DNA of 64,000 bases from Paraphysomonas bandaiensis (Eukaryota > Chrysophyceae). Both the position numbers and the translations under genes were made by a program. The notes under the pieces were generated by a model. That model did no database searches, was not told where the DNA came from, and worked only from the letters and a program-made list of their open reading frames with translations. How positions within the stretch are numbered: the first letter of the stretch is position 1; each line of letters opens with the position of its first letter. This document shows positions 53,301 through 64,000 of the stretch, in pieces. The stretch is taken from assembly GCA_965644295.1 (NCBI GenBank), contig CBFFRP010000070.1:1-64000 (forward strand). Direction: 5' to 3'.

Positions 53301-54929
53301 CGTTAGCGAAGGACTATACGCGGATGCAGTTTCAGTACTACAAGACTCTCCGATTGAAAAGGTAAATTTGCACTCTCATTGTAAGTTCTGCATGACATAC
53401 ATTTTGTAGGTGGAAGGTTTACTGTATAAAAAAGCACCCGTCCTTATGGAACATCATCCTGAGCTGACTGCCCGCCTTCTGTTATCGAAGCCATATCTCA
53501 GGCCGACTAGCCTACTTCCTGCGTTATTCAGGTATTCGGAAGTGCTGGATCGGCAGTACGCTCGTCTTGAGAGCAGACGCAAGGCCATGTCCCATCTTGA
53601 CCAGAAAAGCTTCGTGAGTCCTCTTGGGGAGCCGAGAACCAGCAATGAAGAACCAATTATGCAAGTTGCTGATGCTGAAGAGGAAATTGTTTTGCTGGAT
53701 GAGGACAGCGATGGGAACAAAAAGAATTTTGCAATATGGTACCTTGAAGAGACATTAAAGGCTGCTGCTGCGGATGGGGGAATATATATTGAACCTCCAG
53801 TGTATCACGCACTGATATGGTTTCTCGCCAAATATGACGATGACTCAGAAGAGGGCCTTTTGAATGTGATATGCCCATTGGTAGATGGTACGTATGGCGA
53901 TGAAGGAGTCATAATGGACAAAGATGGAATGGACTTAGCATTGGCTTTGAGAGTCTGCCGTCGATATAGCAGGACACGAGCGTGTGTATATCTCTATGTG
54001 TTGCTTGGAGCGATGGAGAAAGCAGTAGCTTTGGCTCTCGATGTTGATGTAGATCTCGCGAAATCAATCGCAGCGCGCCCTGTGGAGTATGGCATCGCCA
54101 AAAAGCTTTGGCTGGAGATTGTGCAACATATCATAGCAGTATGTCCAGATAACGATATGGGCAGAGTGTTGGGTGTTCTCAAAGAGAGCGGAGGTGTTTT
54201 GAGAATTGAGGTGAATAGCTTCGGCAACCAAATTTTGAGTGCCTAACATGGTTGTCGTGCAGGATATCTTGGAACACCTTCCGGACTTTACTGAGATAGA
54301 TCAGTTCAAGGATGAAATTTATGGAACACTTGAAGATTATGCGGGACGAGTGGAGGCAATGAGAGAAGAAATGGAAGAATTGTCGTCAGCAGCCGAAATG
54401 ATAGAGACGGTGTGTTGTGTTTGTATTTTATACTACGCTTTTCACAAAGTTTGTTTTGTAGGAGCTTACCTCTGTCACTACTCGAGGATATGGTGTCAGG
54501 GCTGGTCAGGTGTGCGAAATATGTGAGGATCCTATTCTAGGTCGACAGAGGCAATTTTACCTTTTTCCCTGTGGCCATGGGTTCCATGAAGACTGCCTGC
54601 TGAAGAAGTCACCCGAGTATTTAGACAGTGATACTGATGTAAGGATCCAGTAAATTCGTGCCACCGCCTAGTATAGCGAATATCTAATTTGTATTGTTTT
54701 TTCGCAGGTGAAACTAGCTTTATCCCTGGAAGAGCAAATTAAAGGTGTGGCTGCTCGAGCTAAGGATAACGACAAACGGTCTCTAGCCCAACTAGAGCAG
54801 TTACAAGCCGAATTGGATGGCCTTATCGCAGCTGACTGTCCACTGTGCGGAGATAGCATGATTCGGTCTGTGGGGAGGTCCTTAATCTCATCCGGTGATG
54901 CACTGGAAGCGAAGTCCTGGGAACTGTGA
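50397..54929 (+). CDS. VPS18: VPS18 (Pep3), core subunit of the HOPS/CORVET tethering complexes, 16 exons
   Basis: Exons 50397-50669, 50783-50896, 50943-51101, 51151-51358, 51415-51525, 51586-51745, 51821-51972, 52118-52260, 52358-52468, 52544-52651, 52735-53063, 53181-53361, 53410-54210, 54263-54409, 54462-54638 and 54708-54929 join in phase to 1131 aa. The N-terminal half is a beta-propeller (NVFVLGTSDGVILRW, IFVILSTSSPTRLY, TEFHFLLLYPHAM, DPVKNALWLVTT). A clathrin-type helical repeat follows, including DYERVLSHYV and KKLWLEIVQHI, then the typical DILEHLPDFTEIDQFK and a coiled coil. The C-terminal RING-like finger has CEIC, CGHGFH, C and CPLC. The protein tethers endosomes, vacuoles and lysosomes. 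It is somewhat longer than animal Vps18, with a Pro-rich insert near residue 45. Confidence 0.94.
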
Positions 54930-56077
54930 GTATCTCTTATAAGCATGAAAACCGTGACATATTTGGACTGACTACGATGTGGAAGAGAATGCTAGTATGT
55001 GCTTTGTTGTTTCTGCCTATTCAGCTGTCGTGATTCCAATGCTTAGATGTATTAAGTGTTGAGTAGTGACTGCATTAAAAAATATGTCACATTTACGTTC
55101 GTTAGTTTGGGTGACCCTTTTCGTTAGTTTTTATGATTTCTATTAGAAGTAAGCTACGTGTAGGCAGAATGTATTGTCAATCCCTCTACCTATCACCCAG
55201 CAATACGTGGCGGTCGTACGCAAAACGTATATTAATCGGTATATTAAGCCGAAGAAAACAATACGTATGTAGTATATAGCTGCTATCATAAATAACTAAA
55301 GGAGTGCTGACTATATATGCTGACGGTTGCACACGAACTGGTGATAATGATTGAAAACTGTCCGCGGCGGATCTAACAAAGAATATAATGACCATGGTGT
55401 GTAAATGGCTTGTATGGTGAATGGTGAACGCATATAACTTGTTACAGGTAAAATAGTCACAAGTAGCTATATATTATACATTTGCTGCCAACGTAGATTG
55501 CTCAACTGTTATTTCATCTCAGATACGACGATATATTAATTCGATCCTTTTACTTCCGGGTAAGTGAGGATTTGTTTCCAACTTAAATCTTCATGGCCGT
55601 CCTTTCGAAACAGTGTTATGAGTAATAGCAGTAAAACCATGAACAATATATAACCGGTCTAAAATTATGAAGAGGTCGAGAGAGATCTCCTCCCCACTTT
55701 TTGTATTAAATTGCAGGTTTTGAAATAAGTTATCATTATAGTTATCACTAATATTAGAAATACTGCATACAATAAAACGAAACAGTACCAGCATGAACCT
55801 ACATCACGCCCAAACATGGTTACATTAACCTACTAAGACAGATAGCTACTACCAACTACTGCATTAACACATTCGCAACACAAGAACCTCACAGCAGATA
55901 ACCTCACCACACTACCTGTGACGTATATATGCGCGTGACTTGTCTCACACATATTAATTGTATGAAACAAACGATGTCATGCTTATATACACACAGGAAT
56001 AGACTGATAGTTCATTCTCACGTTTACCAGGGTGGATGGAGTTGTATTTGCGTTATTGAAGAGAGTAGATGTTGAAG
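54930..56077. other. Intergenic stretch between convergent genes
   Basis: Holds the downstream regions of VPS18 (plus) and the GQPT-repeat gene (minus). No supported gene or repeat. Confidence 0.6.
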
Positions 56078-58725
56078 TTACATAAGAATAGTCTGTTTCT
56101 CGCAGGCTTCACCGTAAAATCCAGTAAAACACCGACATATGCCGCTTTTGTAATCGCATATTCCGCGGCCGGAACAGTCTCTGCCTTGTTCATTGCCATA
56201 ACCTTGCAGTGGGTCCGCCATAGATGGGCATTCCTACAGTCGCATAAGGGTGGACAACTCAATCGACAGATTCATACCTGTTCACTACAGTCAGGTCCCC
56301 TCCAACCATAGTCACACAGACACCCCCATATCTTATACGCATCCCATGGGGTGTCATACACACGCCCTGCCCTTGCTGCTAAGTACTTCTCGGGTAAGCA
56401 CTCACCTCTGTCGTTGCAGTCCTAGAAAAAACCATAAGCAAAAACGCTTTTATTTCCAAGTGAAAACAACACAAGAAGTAGACTAACACACGGGTTACTT
56501 ATACTAAGCATTACATGACCATGCTAGACAATCTGGCCTGTAGCTAGATATAGTGCAACATACATTTGGACATTCACTTCGTTGACATGACAGTCCGCTG
56601 TAGCCTTCGAAACAGTGGCACTCGCTGCAAAGCAATATCATTATATCTATTTGAAGCACAGAAATAAAGCACATACCCAGTCGTCCTGTCGCAGATTCCT
56701 TTGTTTGAGCACTCCACCCACGGCCGTGCATCATTGGAACCCACAACTTTTTCCGCTACCCAGGCAAAGTTTCTAATCACAATCAATTACGATCAATACA
56801 TTAATAACAGGAAAATGGTCATATCATCACAAACTGATAAAAAGATGTATTCTTATGTTCGAAAATGCAGAGGATAACGTAGCAAAAACCTACTTTGGGC
56901 AGGTATGTAACGAACAATCTGCCCCGGTCCACTCATCCTCTCCGTCCAAACCAGGGTTACACTTACACCTATACGCATCATTTAGTAAACACAGGTGTGC
57001 ATATTTCAGTACGATACGCATAACAACAACCACAACAAACACGTAGAATGTTTCTCAGTTACCTGTCACTAAGTCCACTACATTCCCCATGGCCACTACA
57101 AAGGTTTTCGCACATGCCGGCTCTTCTCCACCTTTACACAACGTATAACACATGATACATTGCACTTACGAACGCACCACAGCACACACAAATATGAATA
57201 CAAGCAGATAATACTTATAATATATACGTTCTCCACAACAGAACAGGTCCCATAGTTACCTTCGACGGTGGGTCCACACAGTATGATGGTAATCCTCTGG
57301 TAGGTACGACGGTGCCGACGAAGGAATTGACGTAGGCTGCCCAGTCGGCTGACCAGTCGGTTGCCCAGTAGGTTGCCCAGTAGGTTGACCGGTGGGTTGC
57401 CCAGTAGGCTGACCAGTGGGCTGTCCAGTCGGCTGCCCAGTGGGCTGCCCAGTGGGCTGACTTGTAGGCTGACCAGTAGGTTGACCAGTTGGCTGCCCAG
57501 TCGGCTGACCAGTTGGAATGCACGTCGGTTGGCCAGTGGGTTGGCCGGTGGGTTGCCCAGTCGGCTGACCAGTTGGAATACATGTCGGCTGCCCAGTGGG
57601 CTGCCCAGTGGGCTGACCTGTAGGCTGACCAGTGGGTTGACCAGTTGGCTGCCCAGTCGGCTGACCAGTTGGTATGCACGTGGGTTGGCCAGTGGGTTGG
57701 CCGGTGGGTTGCCCAGTCGGCTGACCAGTTGGAATGCATGTCGGTTGACCAGTGGGCTGTCCAGTGGGCTGACCTGTAGGCTGACCAGTTGGAATACCTG
57801 TCGGTTGACCTGTGGGTTGACCTGTGGGCTGACCAGTTGGCTGTCCGGTAGGTTGACCTGTTGGCTGTCCAGTGGGCTGTCCTGTAGGCTGACCAGTAGG
57901 TTGCCCAGTGGGCTGTCCAGTAGGTTGCCCGGTGGGTTGCCCGGTGGGTTGGCCTGTGGGCTGTCCAGTCGGCTGCCCTGTAGGTTGCCCTGTAGGTTGA
58001 CCTGTGGGTTGCCCAGTAGGTTGGCCAGTAGGCGACGTGGGCACACTGGTTGGTTGGCCAGTGGGTTGACCCGTAGGTTGACCCGTTGGCTGTCCTGTTG
58101 GTTGCCCAGTAGGAGAGGTCGGAACACTAGTTGGTTGTCCAGTAGGTTGCCCAGTGGGTTGACCTGTGGGCTGCCCAGTTGGCTGTCCGGTCGGTTGACC
58201 AGTTGGCTGTCCAGTAGGTTGCCCGGTGGGCTGTCCGGTGGGTTGACCCGTAGGCTGTCCAGTAGGCTGACCTGTGGGCTGTCCGGTGGGCTGTCCTGTT
58301 GGTTGTCCAGTAGGAGAGGTCGGAACACTAGTTGGTTGTCCTGTAGGTTGCCCAGTGGGTTGGCCAGTGGGCTGTCCTGTTGGTTGCCCAGTAGGAGAGG
58401 TCGGAACACTAGTTGGTTGCCCTGTAGGTTGCCCGGTGGGTTGGCCAGTGGGCTGTCCTGTTGGTTGCCCAGTAGGAGAGGTCGGAACACTAGTTGGTTG
58501 TCCAGTAGGTTGTCCGGTGGGTTGCCCAGTAGGCTGTCCAGTTGGCTGCCCAGTAGGCTGTCCAGTTGGCTGCCCAGTCGGCTGACCAGTTGGCTGTCCA
58601 GTAGGTTGCCCGGTGGGCTGTCCGGTGGGTTGACCACTAGGTACACTTGTGGGAGCATTTGTAGAAGTGGAAATCATCACTACACATGCCAGAAGAAGTA
58701 CGAATAATTTAAAATGCTTAACCAT
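56078..58725 (-). CDS. Secreted GQPT-repeat protein with EGF-like modules, at least seven exons
   Basis: Exons in order: 58725-57260, 57131-57063, 56968-56894, 56772-56677, 56624-56564, 56422-56278, 56233-56078. The ATG at 58725 gives a signal peptide ([19 protein letters not shown]). Residues about 30-475 are over 100 GQPT units, with SVPTSPT, CIPT and GIPT variants. Next come Cys modules: [81 protein letters not shown] and [17 protein letters not shown]. These EGF-like units are, from memory, typical of heterokont surface or wall proteins. The exon 56422-56278 has one base too many for an open frame: either a tiny intron (about 28-31 nt from GTGAGT) or a frameshift. Probably about 690 aa, extracellular. 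Confidence 0.82.
57290..58640 (-). repeat. 12-bp tandem coding repeat (GQPT)n
   Basis: Over 110 units of 12 bp encode GQPT with synonymous variation in almost every unit. It also contains a higher-order block: the unit string with SVPTSPT recurs at about 60- to 190-bp steps near 58030-58500, and CIPT blocks recur near 57520-57740. Unequal exchange is the likely cause. Confidence 0.95.
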
Positions 58726-60999
58726 TTTAGATATTACAGAGACGTAAAAAGAAATAAACAAATAAATAAAAAGGAGAATCTAATGACAGTTTCGCTCCTG
58801 CAATGTGCGAAAAGCACTAAACTATTAAGTATCAATGCTCTTCATGCACTGTATTACTTTCAGAGTGTTATATATATCACATGGATCTCTTCCAAACCAA
58901 TTGCAGTGCAACATAATCGTGTGTGTGTTGAGTGGGATGCATCTAGATGTGTATGCAGCAGCACTCTGCACTCTGCTCTGTATATACATACACACACATT
59001 TCCGTTGAAAGGCGTTTCACATCTTACATATAGCATAATACAGTAGACTACAGCGAATACAGTATGTATTTTAGCAATTGTATAGTTGTATATACACATA
59101 TACAAGCCTGTAGTTTAATCATATTGCTAAACTTATGCGTATATATACTGAGAATACACAGTAGGGAGAGTACAGTTGAGAGGATATCATGAACTTATAT
59201 ACAGCGTATATCGTAACTCAGTATGACGTATACCGTACACCGCTGCTCTCTATAAGACTACAGTACATAGAGAAAATAAGAGATTAAAATCCCATATTTT
59301 TATATCTATTTAAGGGAAATTTAGTATAAAAAAACGATGATTTTTCGATGAAATATGCACAACCACCCCCAGTATGCATCTCTGTAGAGCTTCAGTCATA
59401 TACACACATGAGCAAGATACACTCATCGTCTTAGCTAATGAGACCCACTTGACTCTCCCTGGTTATGAATACCTCTGTTCGAGGAGTTGAGATGAGTCAT
59501 AACACACGATGAGCATCATGTGACACCCTCTCGTAGACACTGTATGCATATGTATGCATATGCTCATGTGTGTATATGTATGTATGTATAGCTGGAGTTG
59601 TCGTGTCTCACTGCACTCTCATTGTTTCTGTTACTTCCTCACTACATAAAGTGAAACAATTCCTCTGATGCCCCCTCCCTCCCTCCCTCTCTATACATGG
59701 ATACACACACACTGCAGTGAGACTTAAGAGACACACGCCACTAAACCAACAGAGAAGTGAAACCGTTACATCGTGCATATATATATATATATGTGTGGTC
59801 GCTTATACAGTAGTGAGAATACAGTCGATGTTGAAGTAATTCATGAATCATGTTACTGTATACGTTCTAATGTATACAACCCTGACGACACGTGTGTGTT
59901 GTCTAATGTACACACGACCACTAGTCTTTCGTTAGTATCCAGTATTCAGGAATAGTGCTCTATATAAACTTATTTGAGTTCCATTCATGTTCATGGTGTG
60001 GCAATTCGTACTTACTTACATACCATAGTAGTAGAAGTGGTACTACAGACTTCATTCGCTTGTGCTTTTACGTTGAAAATTGAAAATATGTTATATCTAA
60101 GACTTGACTTTCGTGGCTAGTAGGTATTAACTAAGTCACGACTATGCAACCATATGCTGTATAGCAGAGCCTGCCTGGTAACCATTATTGGCCCATTAAT
60201 GGTAGTCCAGTTCCCCGAAATTATATTGGCTATTAATACCTACGTAGATAATACCGCTCATAATAGATAGTGTGGTGCTTCATTAATTACTAATTTAGTT
60301 AAATAACAGCAGTCTACACTCTTAACTACTCATCATAATTCTTTTCAACCTCGCTTTATATCTTGCTTTAGGCGATCATTGCACAACGAACAAATATGAT
60401 ACACAGGATTCTCCAATTCACTCGGAAGAGGACTCTGAAAATTACACTGCAGTCAACTTTATTTGTCACCATGCCACCACCATCGTTGCGTAATGTCTAG
60501 TACATTATAATTATTTTGTAGTGAATGTCTTCTTATTAGCAATAGGCGTTTAAGAGTCAGAACTAATTTAACTAACTAGTTTAACTAACTTGTTTAACTC
60601 TGAAATCCTACTATTTAACGCTGCGAGAGCTGCTTGTCCGTCACCAAGGTGCCGCCACTGTGGCTCAAATTATTTTGAACCGTTGTTTAGCGTCTTTCAA
60701 ACTTGGGAAAAAGAGTGTATTCTATTAGAATATGGATCTTATTCTAGTATATTCAGTATGTCACTTCAAGACAATGTACGAGAATACAGTGAAATATAGT
60801 GATGTACAAATGCTGTGATGATATTGAGAAACTGAAATAGTTTGATCGTTCAAGATATGTTCAGTAACGAGAGGTTCGCATATGTAGGATATTATGCAGG
60901 GATTATAATGAGTTAGTGTTGGTTATCACAACTTCGTGTAAACGATATTAATAAATCTATCTAGTCTTACGACAAATTCTCTCTGTGATCTAGTGTAAA
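58726..60999. other. Intergenic stretch with simple repeats
   Basis: No supported gene. It has TATG/TGCA-rich patches near 59540-59592, a short CCCTCCCTCC run near 59680, an AT run near 59778-59792, and a possible 5' LTR of the following Copia element, which I could not delimit. Confidence 0.5.
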
Positions 61000-63900
61000 A
61001 TGAGCGTTTCTCAACATGGTAGCGAGCGAGGAGGAGAGAAGGAGGATAGAGGAGTAGTGCCACAGTTTAATGAGAGCAATGTTGAACAATGGATTGAGGA
61101 CTTCGAAACATTCCTCATGAGGAAAGAGCAAAGTGAAGTAGCGGTGGAGCCACCACCGAAGGAAAGCGACTTTGGGGAACAGCCACTCACGTTAATGGAG
61201 GAGAAGTCTTACAGACAGGCTGTGAAGAAGTACTGGAAGGCGAATGCCATAGCGTATTCGTACTGCAGAGAGGCAGTGCAAACATCTTCGAAGGCGCTTC
61301 AGAAATTCCATCTTCTACATAAAGGGTTCAAGGCTGATGGAAAAGGAAGCAACAGGTTTAAGGCGCATATTATGATTGATGAGTTGAAGAAGTGCTTTGC
61401 TGGAGGGAAGCAAAACAAGATCAGTGAGCTGTTGACTCAGTATGGATCTTTCCGTATGCGTCCGGAGGAGACTGCGAAGGACTATATAATACGGTTTGAA
61501 ATACTGCTGAAAGAGCTACAGGAGCAGCAGCAGGACATATCGGAGCTCTCAAAAATAACACGGTTACGAGAAGGTCTGTTGAATGAAGAATATGCTCCTC
61601 TGAATGTTGCTTTGTATTTGATGCCTGATGATGTTGATTATGCAACATTATCAAGGAAGATAGAACGGTATGATGATACCATTCCTGGAAGGATTGCGTT
61701 AGAGCGGAAACGCAAGAAGGTGGAGGAGCTGAATTTCATTGAAAAGAGCAAACGGTCTCGAACGGAACGGGATAAGCGTAAGAAGGGCAACTGTAGATAT
61801 TGCAGGAAAGAAGGAATTCCTCATAGCCATTCAACTGAACAGTGCAGGAGGAAGCAGAGGAAGAAGGATGGAGAGATATCAGGGCAGCGTCCTGGAAGTG
61901 CGGAGTACACGGGATGCAGAAATTGCAAGTCTCTGGAACATCTTGCTGCTGATTGTCCAACGACGAAGAAAAAGCATTCTAGAAGAGGAGAGAAAGGGAA
62001 GAATCATGGTAGGAAGCCGGACAAACGGTTGCTGACAGTAGAGAATATACGGCGTGGAGAACCAGCAGATTTCTCTGATGAAGATGAAGCTAATATGATC
62101 GAGGATGTTATGAAATTGTCATGCAATATACATGAAACGAATATATGTAGTGTAAATGATGACATGCATTATACATATATTGACACCTGCTGTTCATCAT
62201 CAATGTTCTTGATGAATGATGTGACCATGCTTGACACTCATATGAATACATCAAAGGTGATAAACGGCTCTAAGAAGGGATCAGAGATTCATATCACAAG
62301 TGTGGGTTCCCGTGGAGCATGGAGAGACATTGAAATTTCAGATCAGATCAATCGATGCCTGTGCTCCGGACGTAAGCTGAACGAAATGGGATATAGACTC
62401 ACGGTTTGGTATGGCATCCAAATATATGATTGTAATACGGGTGAGCTAGTACTGGAGGTACCCATGAAGAATGGCATGACAGCAGTTCCAACTCAGCAGC
62501 TGTTGGAGCTTCCAGATGTGTCTACACCGAGTAATTGTGAAGTAAATCTTAGCGATAGGACTGGTGAGGACGAGCTGGAGTTGCTGCATCGGAGAGCGGG
62601 TCACTTCAACAAACATGCTTCAGTGGAGGCACATAAGAGGATGCTCATCATGGGTACAGGGTTGAAACGAAAACACCTCACAGCCAAGGTACACAAAAAT
62701 CAGTGTTTGTGTGATGTGTGTGCCAGGTCTAAGATAACCCGAGTCAGCTTCCGAACGAAGGACGAGAATTCCGTTAGACCGAATTTTTCAGCAGATATCG
62801 CAGTGTACTTAAATTGTCCTGCTAGAGGAGGTGAGAGGTATGTGTTAAAGATAACGCATCATGCCAGCAAAATGTTCTGGGCGACGGGTTTAGTCCACAG
62901 AACTGGGGAAGCGGTCTTAGAAGTCTTCAAAGAGCTATTTAGAGGAGATGTTAAAAGGTACAAGCTCAAGATGGAGCACTATCATGCAGATGGTGCAAGA
63001 GAATTAATCAGTGAAGAGCTGCGTCAGTATCTTAGGACACAGGAGTGCTATCAACATACGTGGAGCTCAACAGACTCTCCAGAAATGAATGCCATAGAGG
63101 AGAGGAAGTTCAGAACTGCTGGAGAGATGACTCTTGCAATGCTAATCCAATCTGGACTGCCACCGCAATTTTGGCTGGATGCATACATGGCAGCCAGATA
63201 TATTTTGATTCGATTGCCAACGAAAACAGATAAAGGGTATATGTCTCCTATAGAGTTTCTAACGGGCGAGCCTCCAAATTTGAGATATCTTAGGGTATGG
63301 GGGTGTCGAACTTATGTTCTTTCACCGAAGGCGGATCGACGAAAGGATTGGGAGGATAAGGCTCTAGTTGGATATTTAATGGGTTACTCTGATGAGAAGG
63401 TAGGATACCATGTATATCTTCCTGAATCAAACAAGGTGGTGACTACAGTCCATATATTGACTGATGAGTCAACGCCATCACGATCAGAGAAGTATTTTGC
63501 AGAGATTGATGCTCTTCGAGTGCGGGAGGCCGCTAGACCCAAGCTTGCATCCGACTATGCCAGCTTAGAAGGAACGTATCATATTGATGATGAGGACGGA
63601 CTTCTGTATAAGACAACAAGAGTTGTAGAACGTAAGGGGGTGTGATTGTAGCATACCGTTCACTTGTTACTGCAGGTCGCGAGCATATAGAGCACCGGGT
63701 GCCTATACACGTCGAAGACGTGGTGCGTATGACTGCAGAAACCCCCGGGAATACCGGGTACATAGGAAAGGGGGACGCCCTGAGTACTACGCCAGCCAGG
63801 GAGCTGGACCAGGGAAGACCTGGAGGGTTCCAGGAGAGTCCTGACCCAACCTGTCAACAGACAGTCGTGAGGTTGCAGACCTCGACAGACCATGGGTCTG

Positions 63901-64000
63901 GGGATGCGAGCGGGGCTCCTCCCACACCGCAAGATTTGCGGGCTCAGGATGAGCAAGGTATGGGTTCGTATATAACTACTAGACGACCTATTGAACTAGA
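61000..64000 (+). CDS. Second Ty1/copia polyprotein, 5' part (gag, protease, integrase), runs off the window
   Basis: The first ORF, 61000-63645, has 881 aa. Gag comes first. Two zinc knuckles follow: C265-x2-C268...H275/H277...C282, and the canonical C306-x2-C309-x4-H314-x4-C319. The protease box reads IDTCCSS at 394-400, where D-[ST]-G-A is usual. Integrase has H530/H535, C571/C574 and the catalytic D599, D664, E700. After TGA at 63643-63645 the linker continues in another frame (EHIEHRVPIHVEDVV) open to the window end. Joining 63631 to 63676 across a 44-nt GTAAGG...CTGCAG segment restores the frame. RT and RNase H must lie beyond 64000. Confidence 0.88.
63632..63675 (+). other. Possible 44-nt intron in the Copia polyprotein gene
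   Basis: Starts GTAAGG and ends TTACTGCAG, like host introns in this window, which are as short as 46 nt. Removing it gives C+GT and continues the polyprotein frame. Unspliced RNA stops at TGA 63643. A frameshift mutation or programmed frameshift is the alternative. Confidence 0.5.

Noticed and set aside
57361-58707. 448-aa ORF on the plus strand over the GQPT array
   Set aside because: Antisense reading of a 12-bp repeat has no stops by chance; the minus strand has the signal peptide and the spliced EGF exons.

Overview
This is a eukaryotic nuclear window, most likely from a stramenopile (or at least a SAR-group) protist. The evidence is: multi-exon host genes with many short GT-AG introns (46-145 nt, mostly 46-100); a four-EF-hand calcium-dependent protein kinase; and a secreted protein with a very long Gly-Gln-Pro-Thr tetrapeptide repeat followed by EGF-like modules of a type I associate with heterokonts. 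TAA and TGA both act as stops in host genes, so the code looks standard. The lineage is inferred from protein style, not from a marker gene.

Layout. 1-14737: a Ty3/gypsy array, LTR - gag - pol - LTR - truncated gag - pol - LTR, whose 1358-bp LTRs each carry an antisense SET-domain gene. 14738-17979: gene-poor DNA with TA-flanked MITEs, one split by a solo LTR of the Copia family found complete at 38.7 kb. 17980-23427: two identical head-to-tail 2722-bp Crypton-type tyrosine-recombinase elements with the same 4-bp junction (TATC) at all three boundaries. 23601-26381: a five-exon secreted beta-propeller/alpha-toroid protein. 26.4-29.2 kb: intergenic DNA with a dispersed repeat interrupted by an insertion. 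29243-31774 (minus): a membrane-anchored CDPK, divergent from a basic Ser/Arg-rich 249-aa ORF (32445-33194). 35317-38274: a four-exon IPT/TIG-repeat type I membrane protein. 38560-47664: nested transposons, namely a 5'-truncated LINE with long flanking duplications, split by a Copia element (38713-45931, target duplication AAGGC), which is itself split by a 1448-bp insertion carrying an intron-containing gene of unknown function. 48396-49677 (minus): a seven-exon MEMO-family gene, divergent across a CATA microsatellite from the 16-exon VPS18 gene (50397-54929). 56078-58725 (minus): the GQPT-repeat/EGF protein. 61000-64000: the 5' part of a second Copia polyprotein, running off the window.

How the parts fit. 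Host genes are ordinary protist cell-biology genes (endolysosomal tethering, calcium signalling, cell-surface proteins). The mobile DNA is the unusual part. The gypsy family combines a pol with a chromodomain-like C-terminus (a possible chromatin reader) and a SET-domain protein (a possible chromatin writer) encoded antisense in its own LTRs. Gag and pol are in one frame separated by a single TGA. This is the best candidate for an undescribed system here. Exon boundaries were derived by hand from splice signals and reading phase; no database search was possible.
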